Shown: positions 1 through 8,211, counted from the first letter of the stretch. The stretch: 64,000 nt of DNA from Candidatus Synechococcus calcipolaris G9 (GCF_029582805.1 NZ_JAKKUT010000008.1:186001-250000); one strand, 5' to 3'. Program-made: numbers and translations. The notes: generated from the sequence alone by a model not told the origin.

Positions 1-2
1 AT

Positions 3-428
3 AAAATATCTCGCCCCATTTCGGTGCATCGTAGCTCCTATCGCATTGCCCATACGCTCTTCTCTAGTTTTGGTTATGCCTGGTCTGGGGTTCAGTATGC
101 CTTTCAGACTCAACGAAATTTTCGCATTCACACCCTAATGGCTACCGTTGCCCTCTCCTTAGCTGGTTTTTTGCGTCTATCGGGCATAGAGATTGCCCTC
201 ATTGGCGTTACGATCGCTGCGGTCATGGGTCTTGAGCTTCTGAATACGGCGGTGGAAGCCGTGGTAGATCTAACCGTGGGCAATCGGTATCATGACCTAG
301 CACGGGTCGCCAAGGATTGTGCCGCAGGGGCAGTATTATTGGCAGCCTTTGCCTCAGTATTTGTGGCTGCTATTTTAATTTTACCTCCCTTAGTTCAGAT
401 GATTTTCTGGCCATACGTTGGCTACTAA
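3..428 (+). CDS. dgkA: Diacylglycerol kinase, 5' end probably cut by the window edge
   Basis: Small integral-membrane kinase that phosphorylates diacylglycerol or undecaprenol-type lipids at the plasma membrane. The protein has three hydrophobic helices, the start of the family core (FQTQRNFRIHT) and the signature ELLNTAVEAVVDL near the middle, followed by DLARVAKDCAAGAVL. The frame is open back to base 3. A GTG at position 24 could start it, but cyanobacterial homologues have 20-30 more residues before this point, so I treat the gene as 5'-partial. It lies 103 bp upstream of trpG; from family knowledge the usual cyanobacterial order is ybeY-dgkA-trpG. The exact lipid substrate cannot be read from sequence. 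Confidence 0.9.
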   Translation, partial: KISRPISVHRSSYRIAHTLFSSFGYAWSGVQYAFQTQRNFRIHTLMATVALSLAGFLRLSGIEIALIGVTIAAVMGLELLNTAVEAVVDLTVGNRYHDLARVAKDCAAGAVLLAAFASVFVAAILILPPLVQMIFWPYVGY

Positions 429-531
429 TGGGGCTACTAAGGCGACAAACTGAAACGAGGTATTTAGCTTCTAGATTTTAGATTCTGTGATTGCTTTTCT
501 GATTTTATAGATAGAAAGGAATATCTTCCGC

Positions 532-1128
532 TTGATTCTGGTCATTGATAATTACGATAGTTTTACCTATAACCTGGTGCAATACCTGGGGGAGTTAGGT
601 CAGGAATTGCCCGTAGCAGCCGAGATTCAGGTGTATCGCAACGATAAAATTACCCTACGCCAAGTCGAGGCCCTTAATCCTAATGGCATCGTCATTTCAC
701 CGGGCCCCGGCCGCCCCGAGGATGCCGGGATCAGTCAAGCACTGATTCAACAATTTGCACCCACCATCCCTATTTTGGGGGTTTGCCTAGGCCATCAAGC
801 CATTGGTCAGGTCTATGGGGGCGAGGTGGTGCGGGCCCCCGAATTAATGCATGGCAAAACGTCATCAATTTATCACCAGAATAGGGGGATTTTTGCCGGT
901 CTTGACCAGCCCTTTACCGCAACTCGATACCATAGCCTGGTCATCGATCGCCCCAGTTGCCCACCCCTCTTGGAAATTACGGCATGGACAGAGGATGACA
1001 TTATTATGGGAATTCGCCATCGGGACTATCCAACCCTTCAGGGGGTTCAGTTTCACCCTGAAAGTATTCTCACCTCAGCAGGAAAGGCCCTACTGCGAAA
1101 CTTTTTACAAAGTGTCCCCGTCCGGTGA
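532..1128 (+). CDS. trpG: Glutamine amidotransferase subunit of anthranilate / aminodeoxychorismate synthase
   Basis: Hydrolyses glutamine and passes ammonia to the chorismate-binding partner, for tryptophan or p-aminobenzoate synthesis in the cytoplasm. At 198 aa it is a normal-length class I GATase. The N-terminus is [16 protein letters not shown], the oxyanion strand [11 protein letters not shown], the nucleophile Cys is in [11 protein letters not shown], and the catalytic His/Glu are in FHPESI. The start codon is TTG; AAGGA at 516-520 lies 11 nt upstream and the family N-terminus begins exactly here, so no longer start is needed. The partner subunit is not in the window. PabA and TrpG cannot be separated from sequence alone, and in many bacteria one subunit serves both pathways. 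Confidence 0.93.
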   Translation: MILVIDNYDSFTYNLVQYLGELGQELPVAAEIQVYRNDKITLRQVEALNPNGIVISPGPGRPEDAGISQALIQQFAPTIPILGVCLGHQAIGQVYGGEVVRAPELMHGKTSSIYHQNRGIFAGLDQPFTATRYHSLVIDRPSCPPLLEITAWTEDDIIMGIRHRDYPTLQGVQFHPESILTSAGKALLRNFLQSVPVR

Positions 1129-1221
1129 TCCCGTAGGACAAAACTCCAGTAAACTGGCTGCGGTGGGGCCAGTTATGAATAACCATCCAAAACGTATAGG
1201 ACATATAGGGGCAGGAGGAGC

Positions 1222-1971
1222 ATGAAACGTCGCCAATTTTTCCGCTACGCTCAAGGGGCTGCGATCGCCACATTGGGGATTAACCTAGCCGCCCATGCCC
1301 AAGGCGGAACATTGGGAGTGCAATGGTTGGGCCATACCTGTTTTTTGTTCACGGGGGGTGGCCAGCGCATCCTCGTAAATCCCTTTAAGCCCCTGGGATG
1401 TACCCAGGGATTTCGGCCACCGACTGTTGCCGCCGATATTGTCCTGATCAGTAGCCGCCTCTTAGATGAGGGATTTATTGAGGGGCTACCAGGGCGACCC
1501 AAGCTTCTCTTTGAACCCGGCAACTACGATGTGAATGGATTCAGAATCCAAGGGATTCGTACCAATCATGATCGGGTGGGTGGCTTTCGTTTTGGCGTAA
1601 ATGTCGTATGGCGTTGGCAGCAGGCAGGGGTGAATATCTTGCACTTGGGGGGGATCGCCATGCCCTTGAGTATTGAGCAGAAAATTCTCATGGGTCGCCC
1701 CGATCTCCTGTTAATCCCCGTGGGTGGCAGTGATAAGGCCTATACCGCTGCCGAAGCCAAGGCGGCCATTGAACTGCTTCAACCCCATATTGTTGTACCA
1801 ACCCACTACCGTACCAATGCGGCGGATGCCACCTGTGATTTATCGGGGATTGATGATTTTTTAACCCTGATGGAAGGTACTCCGGTGCGGCGCATCGGTG
1901 GCAGTAGTTTTAGCCTGGGTTCTGGGTCAATTCCCGCCGGCCCGGTGATTAATCTCCTCAGCTACGGTTAG
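1222..1971 (+). CDS. Metallo-beta-lactamase-fold hydrolase with Tat-type signal (UlaG-like)
   Basis: A 249-aa protein of the UlaG-like metallo-beta-lactamase superfamily. The first ~27 residues form a signal with a twin-arginine motif (KRRQFFR), a hydrophobic stretch and AHA-Q, suggesting export of a folded, metal-loaded protein to the periplasm or thylakoid lumen. The body starts with GVQWLGHTCFLF and ILVNPF, has the usual Asp/His-rich loops (LLIPVGG, VVPTHYRTN), and lacks a full HxHxDH, as expected for this branch. A strong GCAGGAGGAG ribosome site precedes the ATG. It sits 93 bp after trpG and may be cotranscribed. The substrate is unknown; the family is common in cyanobacteria as an unassigned hydrolase. 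Confidence 0.75.
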   Translation: MKRRQFFRYAQGAAIATLGINLAAHAQGGTLGVQWLGHTCFLFTGGGQRILVNPFKPLGCTQGFRPPTVAADIVLISSRLLDEGFIEGLPGRPKLLFEPGNYDVNGFRIQGIRTNHDRVGGFRFGVNVVWRWQQAGVNILHLGGIAMPLSIEQKILMGRPDLLLIPVGGSDKAYTAAEAKAAIELLQPHIVVPTHYRTNAADATCDLSGIDDFLTLMEGTPVRRIGGSSFSLGSGSIPAGPVINLLSYG

Positions 1972-2198
1972 ATAAAAGATAAAATAGTTGGCTTTATAAG
2001 CTCAATAACTCTATAAGCTTAATAATATAGTCAACTTTGGCAACCGTCACAGGGCGATCGCCCGATAGAATGAATCTTTGTCACCCTAGTAGGTGAAGAC
2101 CTGACCCACAACTATCCCTTAAAGTTTGATCTAGTAACCCAATGGGTTGGATAGCTGAACTCGTCTAACATTCACTTCGTTTCAGGTAGGGTAATGCG

Positions 2199-2651
2199 GT
2201 GTTTACATCCAAGAATTTTCGACTTGGGGCAGTGACGGTTTTCGGGATAATGGCATCTCTTTTCGGTTCTGTGCCGGTTTCTGCCCAAATGTCCTCCCTC
2301 GTTGCCGCTACGAATCGGCCTCCTGCCCTCAATAATGGCACCTACCTTTATGGCGAATCTTCCCAACCCCAGGAAGTCCAACAGGGCTACGTTCTGTTTG
2401 AGGTAAAAAATAGCCAGGTTACTGGAGCCCTATTTATGCCCCATTCATCCTTTGATTGCTTCCACGGTACCCTCAATCACACCACTCTAGATTTGCTCGT
2501 AGAAGATAGCTACGAAGCGTTCTCCTATCCAGTATCCTTAGACTTGCATCAGTACTATGCCTTACCCCAGGTTGACTCTGCCCAGCAGGAAATGCTGGCG
2601 GTTTGTCAAGATAGTCTAGCTCAAAATCAATTCCAAGCCATTGAACGGTGA
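2199..2651 (+). CDS. Conserved secreted hypothetical protein
   Basis: A 150-aa protein with an N-terminal signal peptide (hydrophobic residues ~8-26 ending in VPVSA-Q), so probably periplasmic or lumenal. The mature part contains GTYLYGESSQPQEVQQGYVLFEV, an antiparallel-strand-like pattern, and two cysteines about 46 residues apart that could form a disulfide. It starts with GTG; the ATG at 2194 is in another frame. I do not recognise a named family. The style (short, secreted, Gly-Thr-Tyr near the start of the mature chain) resembles cyanobacterial conserved unknowns. It stands alone, with a 227-bp AT-rich intergenic region upstream and an IS5 relic immediately downstream. Confidence 0.6.
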   Translation: MFTSKNFRLGAVTVFGIMASLFGSVPVSAQMSSLVAATNRPPALNNGTYLYGESSQPQEVQQGYVLFEVKNSQVTGALFMPHSSFDCFHGTLNHTTLDLLVEDSYEAFSYPVSLDLHQYYALPQVDSAQQEMLAVCQDSLAQNQFQAIER

Positions 2652-2653
2652 CA

Positions 2654-2878
2654 TTAGCTAAACGATACGCGGTCTTTGACTTGGTGTTTCAATTATGCAT
2701 CGCTGATGTTGTAGAGCTTTTGAAGTACCAGCATTTTGAATACTGGAATCACATCTATGAGCTTTTGCCCTGCCTGACTTTTGCGTGGTTTCTTGTGGAG
2801 ACGGGATAAGATGGGGCGAAAAGTCTTCCACGGAACGAGGGTACTTAAGCGGTTTTTGGTAATTGTCTTAGCTAGAGT
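2654..2878 (-). pseudogene. IS5-family transposase N-terminal relic
   Basis: Translating the minus strand from about 2878 to the TAA at 2654-2656 gives one continuous frame with IS5-family transposase N-terminal hallmarks in order: LSTLVPWKTFRPIL, LHKKPRKSQAGQK, LIDVIPVFKMLVLQKLYNISD, then KHQVKDRVSF. The frame is broken by an in-frame TAA after NISDA and ends just after the VSF motif, where a complete transposase would continue to the DDE domain. No catalytic domain or terminal inverted repeat is visible nearby. This is a dead 5' fragment of an insertion sequence, lying directly against the 3' end of the preceding gene. Confidence 0.85.
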
Positions 2879-2889
2879 TTAGCGGCAGA
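2868..2889. repeat. 22-nt dispersed repeat, copy 1 (next to the IS5 relic)
   Basis: The core AGAGTTTAGCGGCAGA plus the six preceding bases TTAGCT matches 28721-28742 with a single mismatch (T/C at the sixth base). A few further matching bases (GTAATT) lie upstream in both copies. Both sit in long gene-poor gaps. The remainder of this gap, 2890-3169, is AT-rich and I see no gene in it. Confidence 0.6.
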
Positions 2890-3169
2890 ATAATTCTCCA
2901 GAACCAACTGTATTGCAGAAAAAATAGATACAATAGATTCAGGGAAAATACGCAAGTCGGAGGCAAAGAAATTAAGTTAAAGTTTATTTGTTCCCAGATT
3001 TACCTGACATAGAGATTTGTTGAGTAAATTAAAGTTTCGTGAAGATTTATTGCCTATTTTTTGGTTAATATAAGTTGTGGGACGTTATTTCTGATACAAC
3101 AGTTGAAAAATAACCCCTGACTCCCTGCCCCTCGCCTACCACTCCATAACCTACAAAAATTAAATTCCT

Positions 3170-3889
3170 ATGACTAGCCATTCCAATAAAATTCTTCTCA
3201 AACAAGGCTCTCTCGTTTTACGCCAGTGTAAAAAAGCCCTAGCGGAACGGGATATGACGGCCCTTCAGCAACAGGCTCGGATGCTTCAGGTGGCGGCGGC
3301 GGCCTCAGAACAAACGTTAATTGAGGCGGAGGCCCGCTTACTGGAACAGGTGGCCCATCAGGGGCAATTGCGTCGGGCAGCAGATATTCTAATGAAAATT
3401 AAAGAACGCCTAGTGGCGATCGCCGGGGAAGGGGCTAATGACGCTTTAATTAGCATTCCCGACGTGCCTGCCAATGCCATTCACAAGCCTGCCGCTCCGG
3501 GTAGTCGGGATAAGACCGCGACAAATAAATCTAGTGCTAAATCAAGTTCCCGGCCCTTTGTCAACAAGCCTGGGGATGAAAGCTATACAAAACGGCTCGG
3601 CAATTACCTCGTGGAAGCAGAACTCCTCAGTCCAGCCCAGATTGAAGTTGCCCTTGCGGATCAGCGCATGACCGGTGCCCGCCTTGGCGATATTTTGGTA
3701 GCCCGGGGCTGGTTACGCCAGGGAACCATTGAATTTATTATGGAGCGGGTGGTGCTGCCCGATCGCCGCTTAGTGACCGCCAATGCCCAACCCCAATCGG
3801 CAAAATCTAGAAGTCGAAGTCCTGAGTCCAATATGCCTGGCGATCGCTCCACCTTAATTGATGTTCATCACCCCACCCACCTGGCCTAG
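3170..3889 (+). CDS. Conserved protein with C-terminal DUF2949 / MshEN-like domain
   Basis: A 239-aa cytoplasmic protein without a signal or membrane segment. Residues ~10-88 are an Ala/Gln-rich helical region, ~95-138 a low-complexity Ser/Lys/Pro linker, and ~142-200 a compact domain (RLGNYLVEAELLSPAQIEV ... RLGDILVARGW ... FIMERVVLPDRR). That domain is typical of cyanobacterial DUF2949 proteins and resembles the N-terminal MshEN/GspE-type domain of secretion and pilus ATPases, which in some cases bind c-di-GMP. Here it is fused behind a helical N-terminus instead of preceding an ATPase. It heads a tight run with the next gene (27 bp), cobQ and cax. Function is unknown. Confidence 0.6.
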   Translation: MTSHSNKILLKQGSLVLRQCKKALAERDMTALQQQARMLQVAAAASEQTLIEAEARLLEQVAHQGQLRRAADILMKIKERLVAIAGEGANDALISIPDVPANAIHKPAAPGSRDKTATNKSSAKSSSRPFVNKPGDESYTKRLGNYLVEAELLSPAQIEVALADQRMTGARLGDILVARGWLRQGTIEFIMERVVLPDRRLVTANAQPQSAKSRSRSPESNMPGDRSTLIDVHHPTHLA

Positions 3890-3916
3890 GCATTGAGGTA
3901 GGGAATTATCTTGGCA

Positions 3917-4300
3917 ATGCAGTATGCTGCAAAAACCCTAGAGCGAGCAGAGCGGGCCCTGCGGTGTAGTCCATTTTTACCCCGTCTCTTTATTCAGATG
4001 GGGCAGCGGAGTGTATCAATTTTAGATATTGCCCAACAGGCGGGGATAGAGCAGCAATTTACCCCGGCCCCATTGTCCCTGCTGGCGGCGGAAAGCTCCC
4101 TGGATTGGCTCCTTCAGGTGGGCCTCCTGCGTCGAGAGGTGGATGGCCAGGGTTTGACCGATCGCTTTCGTCTGACTCCCTTGGGTCAACAAGTGCTGCT
4201 CCGGGTTCAGACAGGAACGGACTCTGATAGCCAAGATACTTGGGCAGGGGTTTCCTGGGGCGATCGCCTCCAAAATACCCTCACCCGTTGGCTCCATTAG
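3917..4300 (+). CDS. Npun_F0494-type conserved cyanobacterial protein
   Basis: A 127-aa protein from the ATG at 3917; an in-frame TTG two codons upstream is a weaker start. It opens with TLERAERALRCSPFL and carries LDWLLQVGLLRREVDGQGLTD-RFRLTPLG, a winged-helix-like end that matches the cyanobacterial family I know as Npun_F0494. No catalytic motif is visible. It is 7 bp upstream of cobQ, so the two are almost certainly cotranscribed. That placement may be fortuitous; nothing in the sequence points to cobalamin. Family assignment is from memory of the conserved motifs. Confidence 0.6.
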   Translation: MQYAAKTLERAERALRCSPFLPRLFIQMGQRSVSILDIAQQAGIEQQFTPAPLSLLAAESSLDWLLQVGLLRREVDGQGLTDRFRLTPLGQQVLLRVQTGTDSDSQDTWAGVSWGDRLQNTLTRWLH

Positions 4301-4307
4301 GTTCCCT

Positions 4308-5789
4308 GTGAATGCCCTCATGGTGGTGGGGACAACCTCCCATGCCGGTAAATCCTTGATTGCGGCCGTCCTGTGTCGCTTATTGGCGCGGCGGGGCCTG
4401 CGAGTCACCCCCTTTAAGGGGCAGAATATGGCACTTAACGCCTACGTGACCGCTTCCGGGGGAGAAATGGGATACGCCCAAGCGGTACAGGCCTGGGCTG
4501 CGGGCATTGAGCCAGAAACTCTGATGAATCCTATCCTGCTCAAACCTCAGGGAGACATGACCTCCCAGGTTATTTTTAATGGTCAGGCGGTGGGTTGCAC
4601 CCAGGCAGCAGACTATTACCGAGACTATTTTGAACCTGGTTGGGCCACCATTCAACGCTCCCTAGAACTGTTAGGGGAACGCTTTGACTGGGTGGTGTGC
4701 GAAGGCGCGGGATCTCCGGCAGAAATTAATCTGAAGCATCGAGATTTGACAAATATGCGACTGGCTCGTCATTTGCAGGCAACGACTCTACTAGTGGCGG
4801 ACATCGATCGCGGTGGGGTTTTTGCCCATATTGTCGGCACCTTAGAACTATTAGAGCCGGAGGAACGGGCCCTGATTAAGGGGATTGTGATTAATAAATT
4901 CCGGGGGCAGCGATCTCTCCTAGAGTCGGGCATCACTTGGCTAGAGGAACGTACCGGCATTCCGGTTTTAGGGGTCATTCCCTGGCTAGAAATTCAACTA
5001 CCCGCCGAGGATTCCCTGGATTTATTTGATCGCCGGCCGCGATCTCAGCGAGCAGATTTAACCATTGCCGTGATTCGCCTACGCCGGATTGCTAACTTTA
5101 CCGACTTCGATCCCCTTGCAGCCGAACCGACGGTTAACCTCCATTATCTATACCCCCACGAGACCCTAGGGGCAGTGGACGCAGTGATTATCCCCGGTAC
5201 AAAAACAACGATTCCGGATTTACTAGAGTTGCAAACCTCGGGCATGGCCGCCCAACTCCAGGCCTATGGGGCCGCCGGTGGCACGATTATGGGCATCTGC
5301 GGCGGGATGCAACTGCTGGGAACCCAAATTTGCGATCGCCAAGGTCTGGAGGGCCAACCGGGAACCTATGCAGGATTGGGCTTACTCCCCCTAGAGACAA
5401 CCATCACCGCAACCAAATTAACCCGCCAACGTCAAGGAATCGCCCAGGCCCCCATCCCCGGCCAACCCATCCAGGGCTACGAAATCCATCAGGGTCAGAC
5501 CCAGTATCACTTTAATGAGGACTTTTGCCCCCTCTTTGTGGAAGAACACCTCGGAATCGTAAATAGCCGTCAAACCCTGTGGGGGAGTTATCTCCATGGT
5601 TTATTTGAAAATGGGACGTGGCGACGACAATGGCTGAATCATCTCCGCCAAAAACGAAACTTGCCCCCCCTAACCTGTGATATTCAAGATTACGAATACC
5701 AACGCCTTGCCCATTTGGATGGTATAACAGATGCCATTGCCCCCCATCTGAACTTGGATCGGCTTCTGGAGAATTGCGTATGCCCCTGA
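4308..5789 (+). CDS. cobQ: Cobyric acid synthase (adenosylcobyrinic acid a,c-diamide amidotransferase)
   Basis: Performs the four glutamine-dependent amidations that give cobyric acid in B12 synthesis. The 493-aa protein has an N-terminal ATP-binding dethiobiotin-synthetase-like domain (P-loop GTTSHAGKS at residues ~8-16, then TPFKGQNMALNAYVT) and a C-terminal class I glutamine amidotransferase domain (nucleophile Cys in GICGGMQLLG, YEIHQGQT, and His in GSYLHGLF). Start is GTG; the nearby ATG at 4312 is out of frame. The last 10 nt overlap the start of the cax gene. No other cobalamin gene and no B12 riboswitch are seen in the window; the 7-bp gap upstream leaves no room for one. Confidence 0.95.
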   Translation: MNALMVVGTTSHAGKSLIAAVLCRLLARRGLRVTPFKGQNMALNAYVTASGGEMGYAQAVQAWAAGIEPETLMNPILLKPQGDMTSQVIFNGQAVGCTQAADYYRDYFEPGWATIQRSLELLGERFDWVVCEGAGSPAEINLKHRDLTNMRLARHLQATTLLVADIDRGGVFAHIVGTLELLEPEERALIKGIVINKFRGQRSLLESGITWLEERTGIPVLGVIPWLEIQLPAEDSLDLFDRRPRSQRADLTIAVIRLRRIANFTDFDPLAAEPTVNLHYLYPHETLGAVDAVIIPGTKTTIPDLLELQTSGMAAQLQAYGAAGGTIMGICGGMQLLGTQICDRQGLEGQPGTYAGLGLLPLETTITATKLTRQRQGIAQAPIPGQPIQGYEIHQGQTQYHFNEDFCPLFVEEHLGIVNSRQTLWGSYLHGLFENGTWRRQWLNHLRQKRNLPPLTCDIQDYEYQRLAHLDGITDAIAPHLNLDRLLENCVCP

Positions 5790-6862
5790 TGCAAAAAGTT
5801 TTACTAGGGATGTTGGTTTTTATTCCCATCGCCTTCATCGCTAAATTTCTTGATGCCCCCCCCCTGATTATTTTCATTTTCAGTGGCCTGGCGATCGTCC
5901 CCCTGGCTGCCCTTATTGCCAATTCCACAGAAGCCATTGCCGAAGTCATTGGCCCCACCCTCGGCGGATTGCTGAATGCCACCTTTGGTAATGCCACGGA
6001 AATGATTATTTCCATTGTTGCCCTACGGCAGGGCCTCGTTGATGTGGTGAAAGCCAGCTTGAGTGGCTCAATTATTGCTAACTTACTGCTTGCCCTTGGT
6101 TTGGCAACTCTGCTGGGGGGGCTGCGGTTTCGTGAGCAAAACTTTCAGCCAGCGGTGGCCCGGATTAATTCATCCTCATTGACCCTCGCCGTCATTGTGA
6201 TGATGACACCCACCGCCATTAAATATACGGCCCCATCGGTCAACCTCCAGGCATTGGATCAATTTTCCTATGCGGCAGCGGTGTTACTTTTGCTGTTTTA
6301 TGGATTAATGTTACTTTTTTCCATGAAAACCCACCGTCATTTGTTCATGATGGAAGACAATGAAGCGGCTGTGGTTGAATCTGAAGAAGAAACTGTTGAT
6401 GTTAACCTCAAACTGCAAATTGGTATCCTTTTAGTGGGCACGATTGTCTTGGTCTTTGTGTCTGAGGTTTTGGTGGATAGCCTCCAGGAAAGTATTACCA
6501 GTGTGGGGTTATCCCAAGTCTTTACGGGCGTGATATTAATTCCCCTCTTTAGTGGTTTTGTCGAGTTTATTACCTGTATCAAGTTTGCCCTAAACAACCG
6601 CATGGAAGGGGCCGTTGCCGTTGCCATTGGTTCCAGCCTTCAGATTATTCTATTTGTTGCTCCGGTCTTAGTCTTAGCAGGCTGGTTCCTGGGTCAACCG
6701 GAAATGAATCTGAGCTTTAATCCCTTTGAGTTGGTCTGCGTGATTGCGGCGGTGATGATTACCAATTCAATTAGTAATGATGGACGCTCTAATTGGTTGG
6801 AAGGGGTACTCTTGCTTATTACTTACGCTGTATTGGCGATCGCCTTCTTTGTTCACCCCTAG
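5780..6862 (+). CDS. cax: Calcium/proton exchanger (CaCA family)
   Basis: Membrane antiporter that exports Ca2+ in exchange for H+. There are about ten hydrophobic segments in 360 aa, with an acidic loop (DNEAAVVESEEETVD) midway. The first alpha-repeat is canonical (GGLLNATFGNATEMIISIVAL). The second has FSGFVEFITCIKFALNN and GSSLQIILFVAPVLVLAG, so the GNAxEH seen in many Cax proteins is replaced although the acidic residue and the GSSLQI helix remain. The ATG at 5780 is preferred over an in-frame TTG at 5774. It overlaps the cobQ 3' end by 10 nt, implying coupled translation. A decayed IS3 fragment follows. Confidence 0.88.
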   Translation: MPLMQKVLLGMLVFIPIAFIAKFLDAPPLIIFIFSGLAIVPLAALIANSTEAIAEVIGPTLGGLLNATFGNATEMIISIVALRQGLVDVVKASLSGSIIANLLLALGLATLLGGLRFREQNFQPAVARINSSSLTLAVIVMMTPTAIKYTAPSVNLQALDQFSYAAAVLLLLFYGLMLLFSMKTHRHLFMMEDNEAAVVESEEETVDVNLKLQIGILLVGTIVLVFVSEVLVDSLQESITSVGLSQVFTGVILIPLFSGFVEFITCIKFALNNRMEGAVAVAIGSSLQIILFVAPVLVLAGWFLGQPEMNLSFNPFELVCVIAAVMITNSISNDGRSNWLEGVLLLITYAVLAIAFFVHP

Positions 6863-6908
6863 GTCACGGCTAATCCCATTGTTCCAGCCCGTTAAGCCAT
6901 AGCCTGGC

Positions 6909-7247
6909 CTTGTCTGGACGACCGAAGGGTGGATCTATCTGGTGGCCTATTTTTGACCTATTCTCTAGCAGGGTTGTGGGATGGTCTATCGCCATCTGCG
7001 TACCGACAGACTGAAGGTCACAATATGCCAGCAACAACTATCAACAGTCACTTGGACAAGCCAATATAGCCTGTAGTATGAGTCGTCGGGGCCACTGCTG
7101 GGATAATACGGTCGCTAAAGCTTTTTCGGGATGATAAAAACCGAGTTGATTCACCCCATTGAATTCCAGACCCGGGCGATTGCCAAGACTACCATTGCTG
7201 AATGGATTGACGTCTTCTACAACCTCATAAAAGATACTAGGCAATGA
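6909..7247 (+). pseudogene. IS3-family transposase (orfB) relic
   Basis: Plus-strand translation in shifting frames gives, in order, the landmarks of an IS3 orfB rve-type DDE domain: TTEGWIYLVAYF (6921-6953), then after a frameshift DLFSSRVVGWSI (from 6955), then RSQYASNNYQQSL and ACSMSRRGHCWDNTVAKAF (7015-7127), then after another frameshift FFGMIKTELIHPIEFQTR and AEWIDVFYNLIK (7122-7235). The segment between VVGW and SQYAS is shorter than in intact enzymes, so there is an internal deletion, and a TGA replaces the Arg of the usual RGSQY. The N-terminal half and the C-terminal tail are absent. This explains most of the gap between cax and the tRNA. The remaining 7248-7392 is AT-rich with short TTCTACC/GGTAGAA motifs. 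Confidence 0.85.
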
Positions 7248-7392
7248 CCTAAAAGCGGGTTAAGCCGTTCTATCCGCTTCTACCAATTTTCTACCGTTTC
7301 TTTATCAAAAGTAGAATCTTCTACCAGAAAAAAAGATATTCAGAAAGTTAGTAGAACCCTTGTAACCCTTTGCTAGACTGCGTTTGACGGGA

Positions 7393-7465
7393 TGGAGCTA
7401 AGCGGACTCGAACCGCTGGCCCCTTCAATGCCATTGAAGTGCTCTACCAACTGAGCTATAGCCCC
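7393..7465 (-). tRNA. tRNA-Ala (anticodon GGC)
   Basis: On the minus strand a 73-nt cloverleaf starts at 7465. The acceptor stem GGGGCTA pairs with TAGCTCC (one G-U pair), the D-arm is GCTC-AGTTGGTA-GAGC, the anticodon stem CTTCA/TGAAG encloses loop ATGGCAT (anticodon GGC), and the T-arm contains GGTTCGAGTCC. The discriminator base is A. CCA is not encoded, since TCC follows, so it must be added post-transcriptionally. It reads GCC/GCU alanine codons. Confidence 0.96.
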
Positions 7466-7548
7466 TAATCACAATCTTCATCATCTTGTAAGGGGGGAAG
7501 TATTGTCAAGGGTTTACCATGGTAGCGTTATTAATTTTGTGATCAACT

Positions 7549-8211
7549 ATGAAGGCATTGGTCGTAGGAGCAACGGGGCGTACCGGTCGACGCATTGTTG
7601 AAGAATTAGTAGAACGGCAGATTCCAGTGGTTGCCGGAGTTCGCGATCGCCAGAAAGCTGAAGACCTGTTGCCCCCTGGTGTGGAAATCAAACTAGCTAA
7701 TGTCTCCCAACCGGAAACCCTGGCGGCGGCGATCGCTGATTGTACTGTTATTCTCTGTGCCACGGGTGCGACTCCTGGACTGAATCCCCTAGAACCCTAC
7801 TGGGTAGACTACGAAGGGACAAAAAACCTGATTGAAGCTGCCAAGTCCGCATCTATTGAGCAGTTTGTGCTTGTATCATCCCTTTGTGTATCCCAACTCT
7901 TCCATCCCTTGAATTTGTTTTGGCTGATTTTGTACTGGAAACAGCAGGCGGAACGTTATCTACAAGACAGTGGTTTAACCTATACCATTGTTCGTCCGGG
8001 TGGACTGAAAGAATCGAGTGAGGAGGAGGTGTTTCCAGTGATCTCAGGCCCCGATACCCTATTTGAAGGGAGTATTCCCCGTAAACAGGTGGCGCAAATT
8101 TGTGTTGAAGCCCTTCACCAGGCCAATGCCCATAATAAAATTCTTGAGGTGGTGGCTCGGCCCCTATCCTCTCCCCCATCCTTGGTTGAGTTGTTTACGG
8201 CACTAAGCTAG
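7549..8211 (+). CDS. NAD(P)-binding NmrA/atypical short-chain dehydrogenase family protein
   Basis: A 220-aa Rossmann-fold protein. The dinucleotide motif is at the very N-terminus (VVGATGRTGRRIVEEL), followed by VAGVRDRQKAEDLL (phosphate-binding Arg), ILCATGATPG, VDYEGTKNLIEAAK and FVLVSS, and a C-terminal YTIVRPGGL. This is the pattern of atypical SDR / NmrA-like proteins of cyanobacteria and plastids (relatives of Tic62 and Ycf39). The classical YxxxK pair is not evident (LILYWKQQAERYL occupies that region). The substrate is unknown. It is followed after 10 bp by a lysozyme-like gene. Confidence 0.8.
   Translation: MKALVVGATGRTGRRIVEELVERQIPVVAGVRDRQKAEDLLPPGVEIKLANVSQPETLAAAIADCTVILCATGATPGLNPLEPYWVDYEGTKNLIEAAKSASIEQFVLVSSLCVSQLFHPLNLFWLILYWKQQAERYLQDSGLTYTIVRPGGLKESSEEEVFPVISGPDTLFEGSIPRKQVAQICVEALHQANAHNKILEVVARPLSSPPSLVELFTALS

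Noticed and set aside
4301-4307. Possible cobalamin riboswitch before cobQ
   Set aside because: Only 7 bp separate cobQ from the preceding gene, and no B12-box-like sequence was seen upstream.
5512-6015. 167-aa minus-strand frame across the cobQ-cax junction
   Set aside because: Both plus-strand genes have full family motifs here; the antisense frame has none.
7041-7244. 67-aa minus-strand frame between cax and tRNA-Ala
   Set aside because: It is the complement of the IS3 transposase relic, whose plus-strand translation shows real family motifs.
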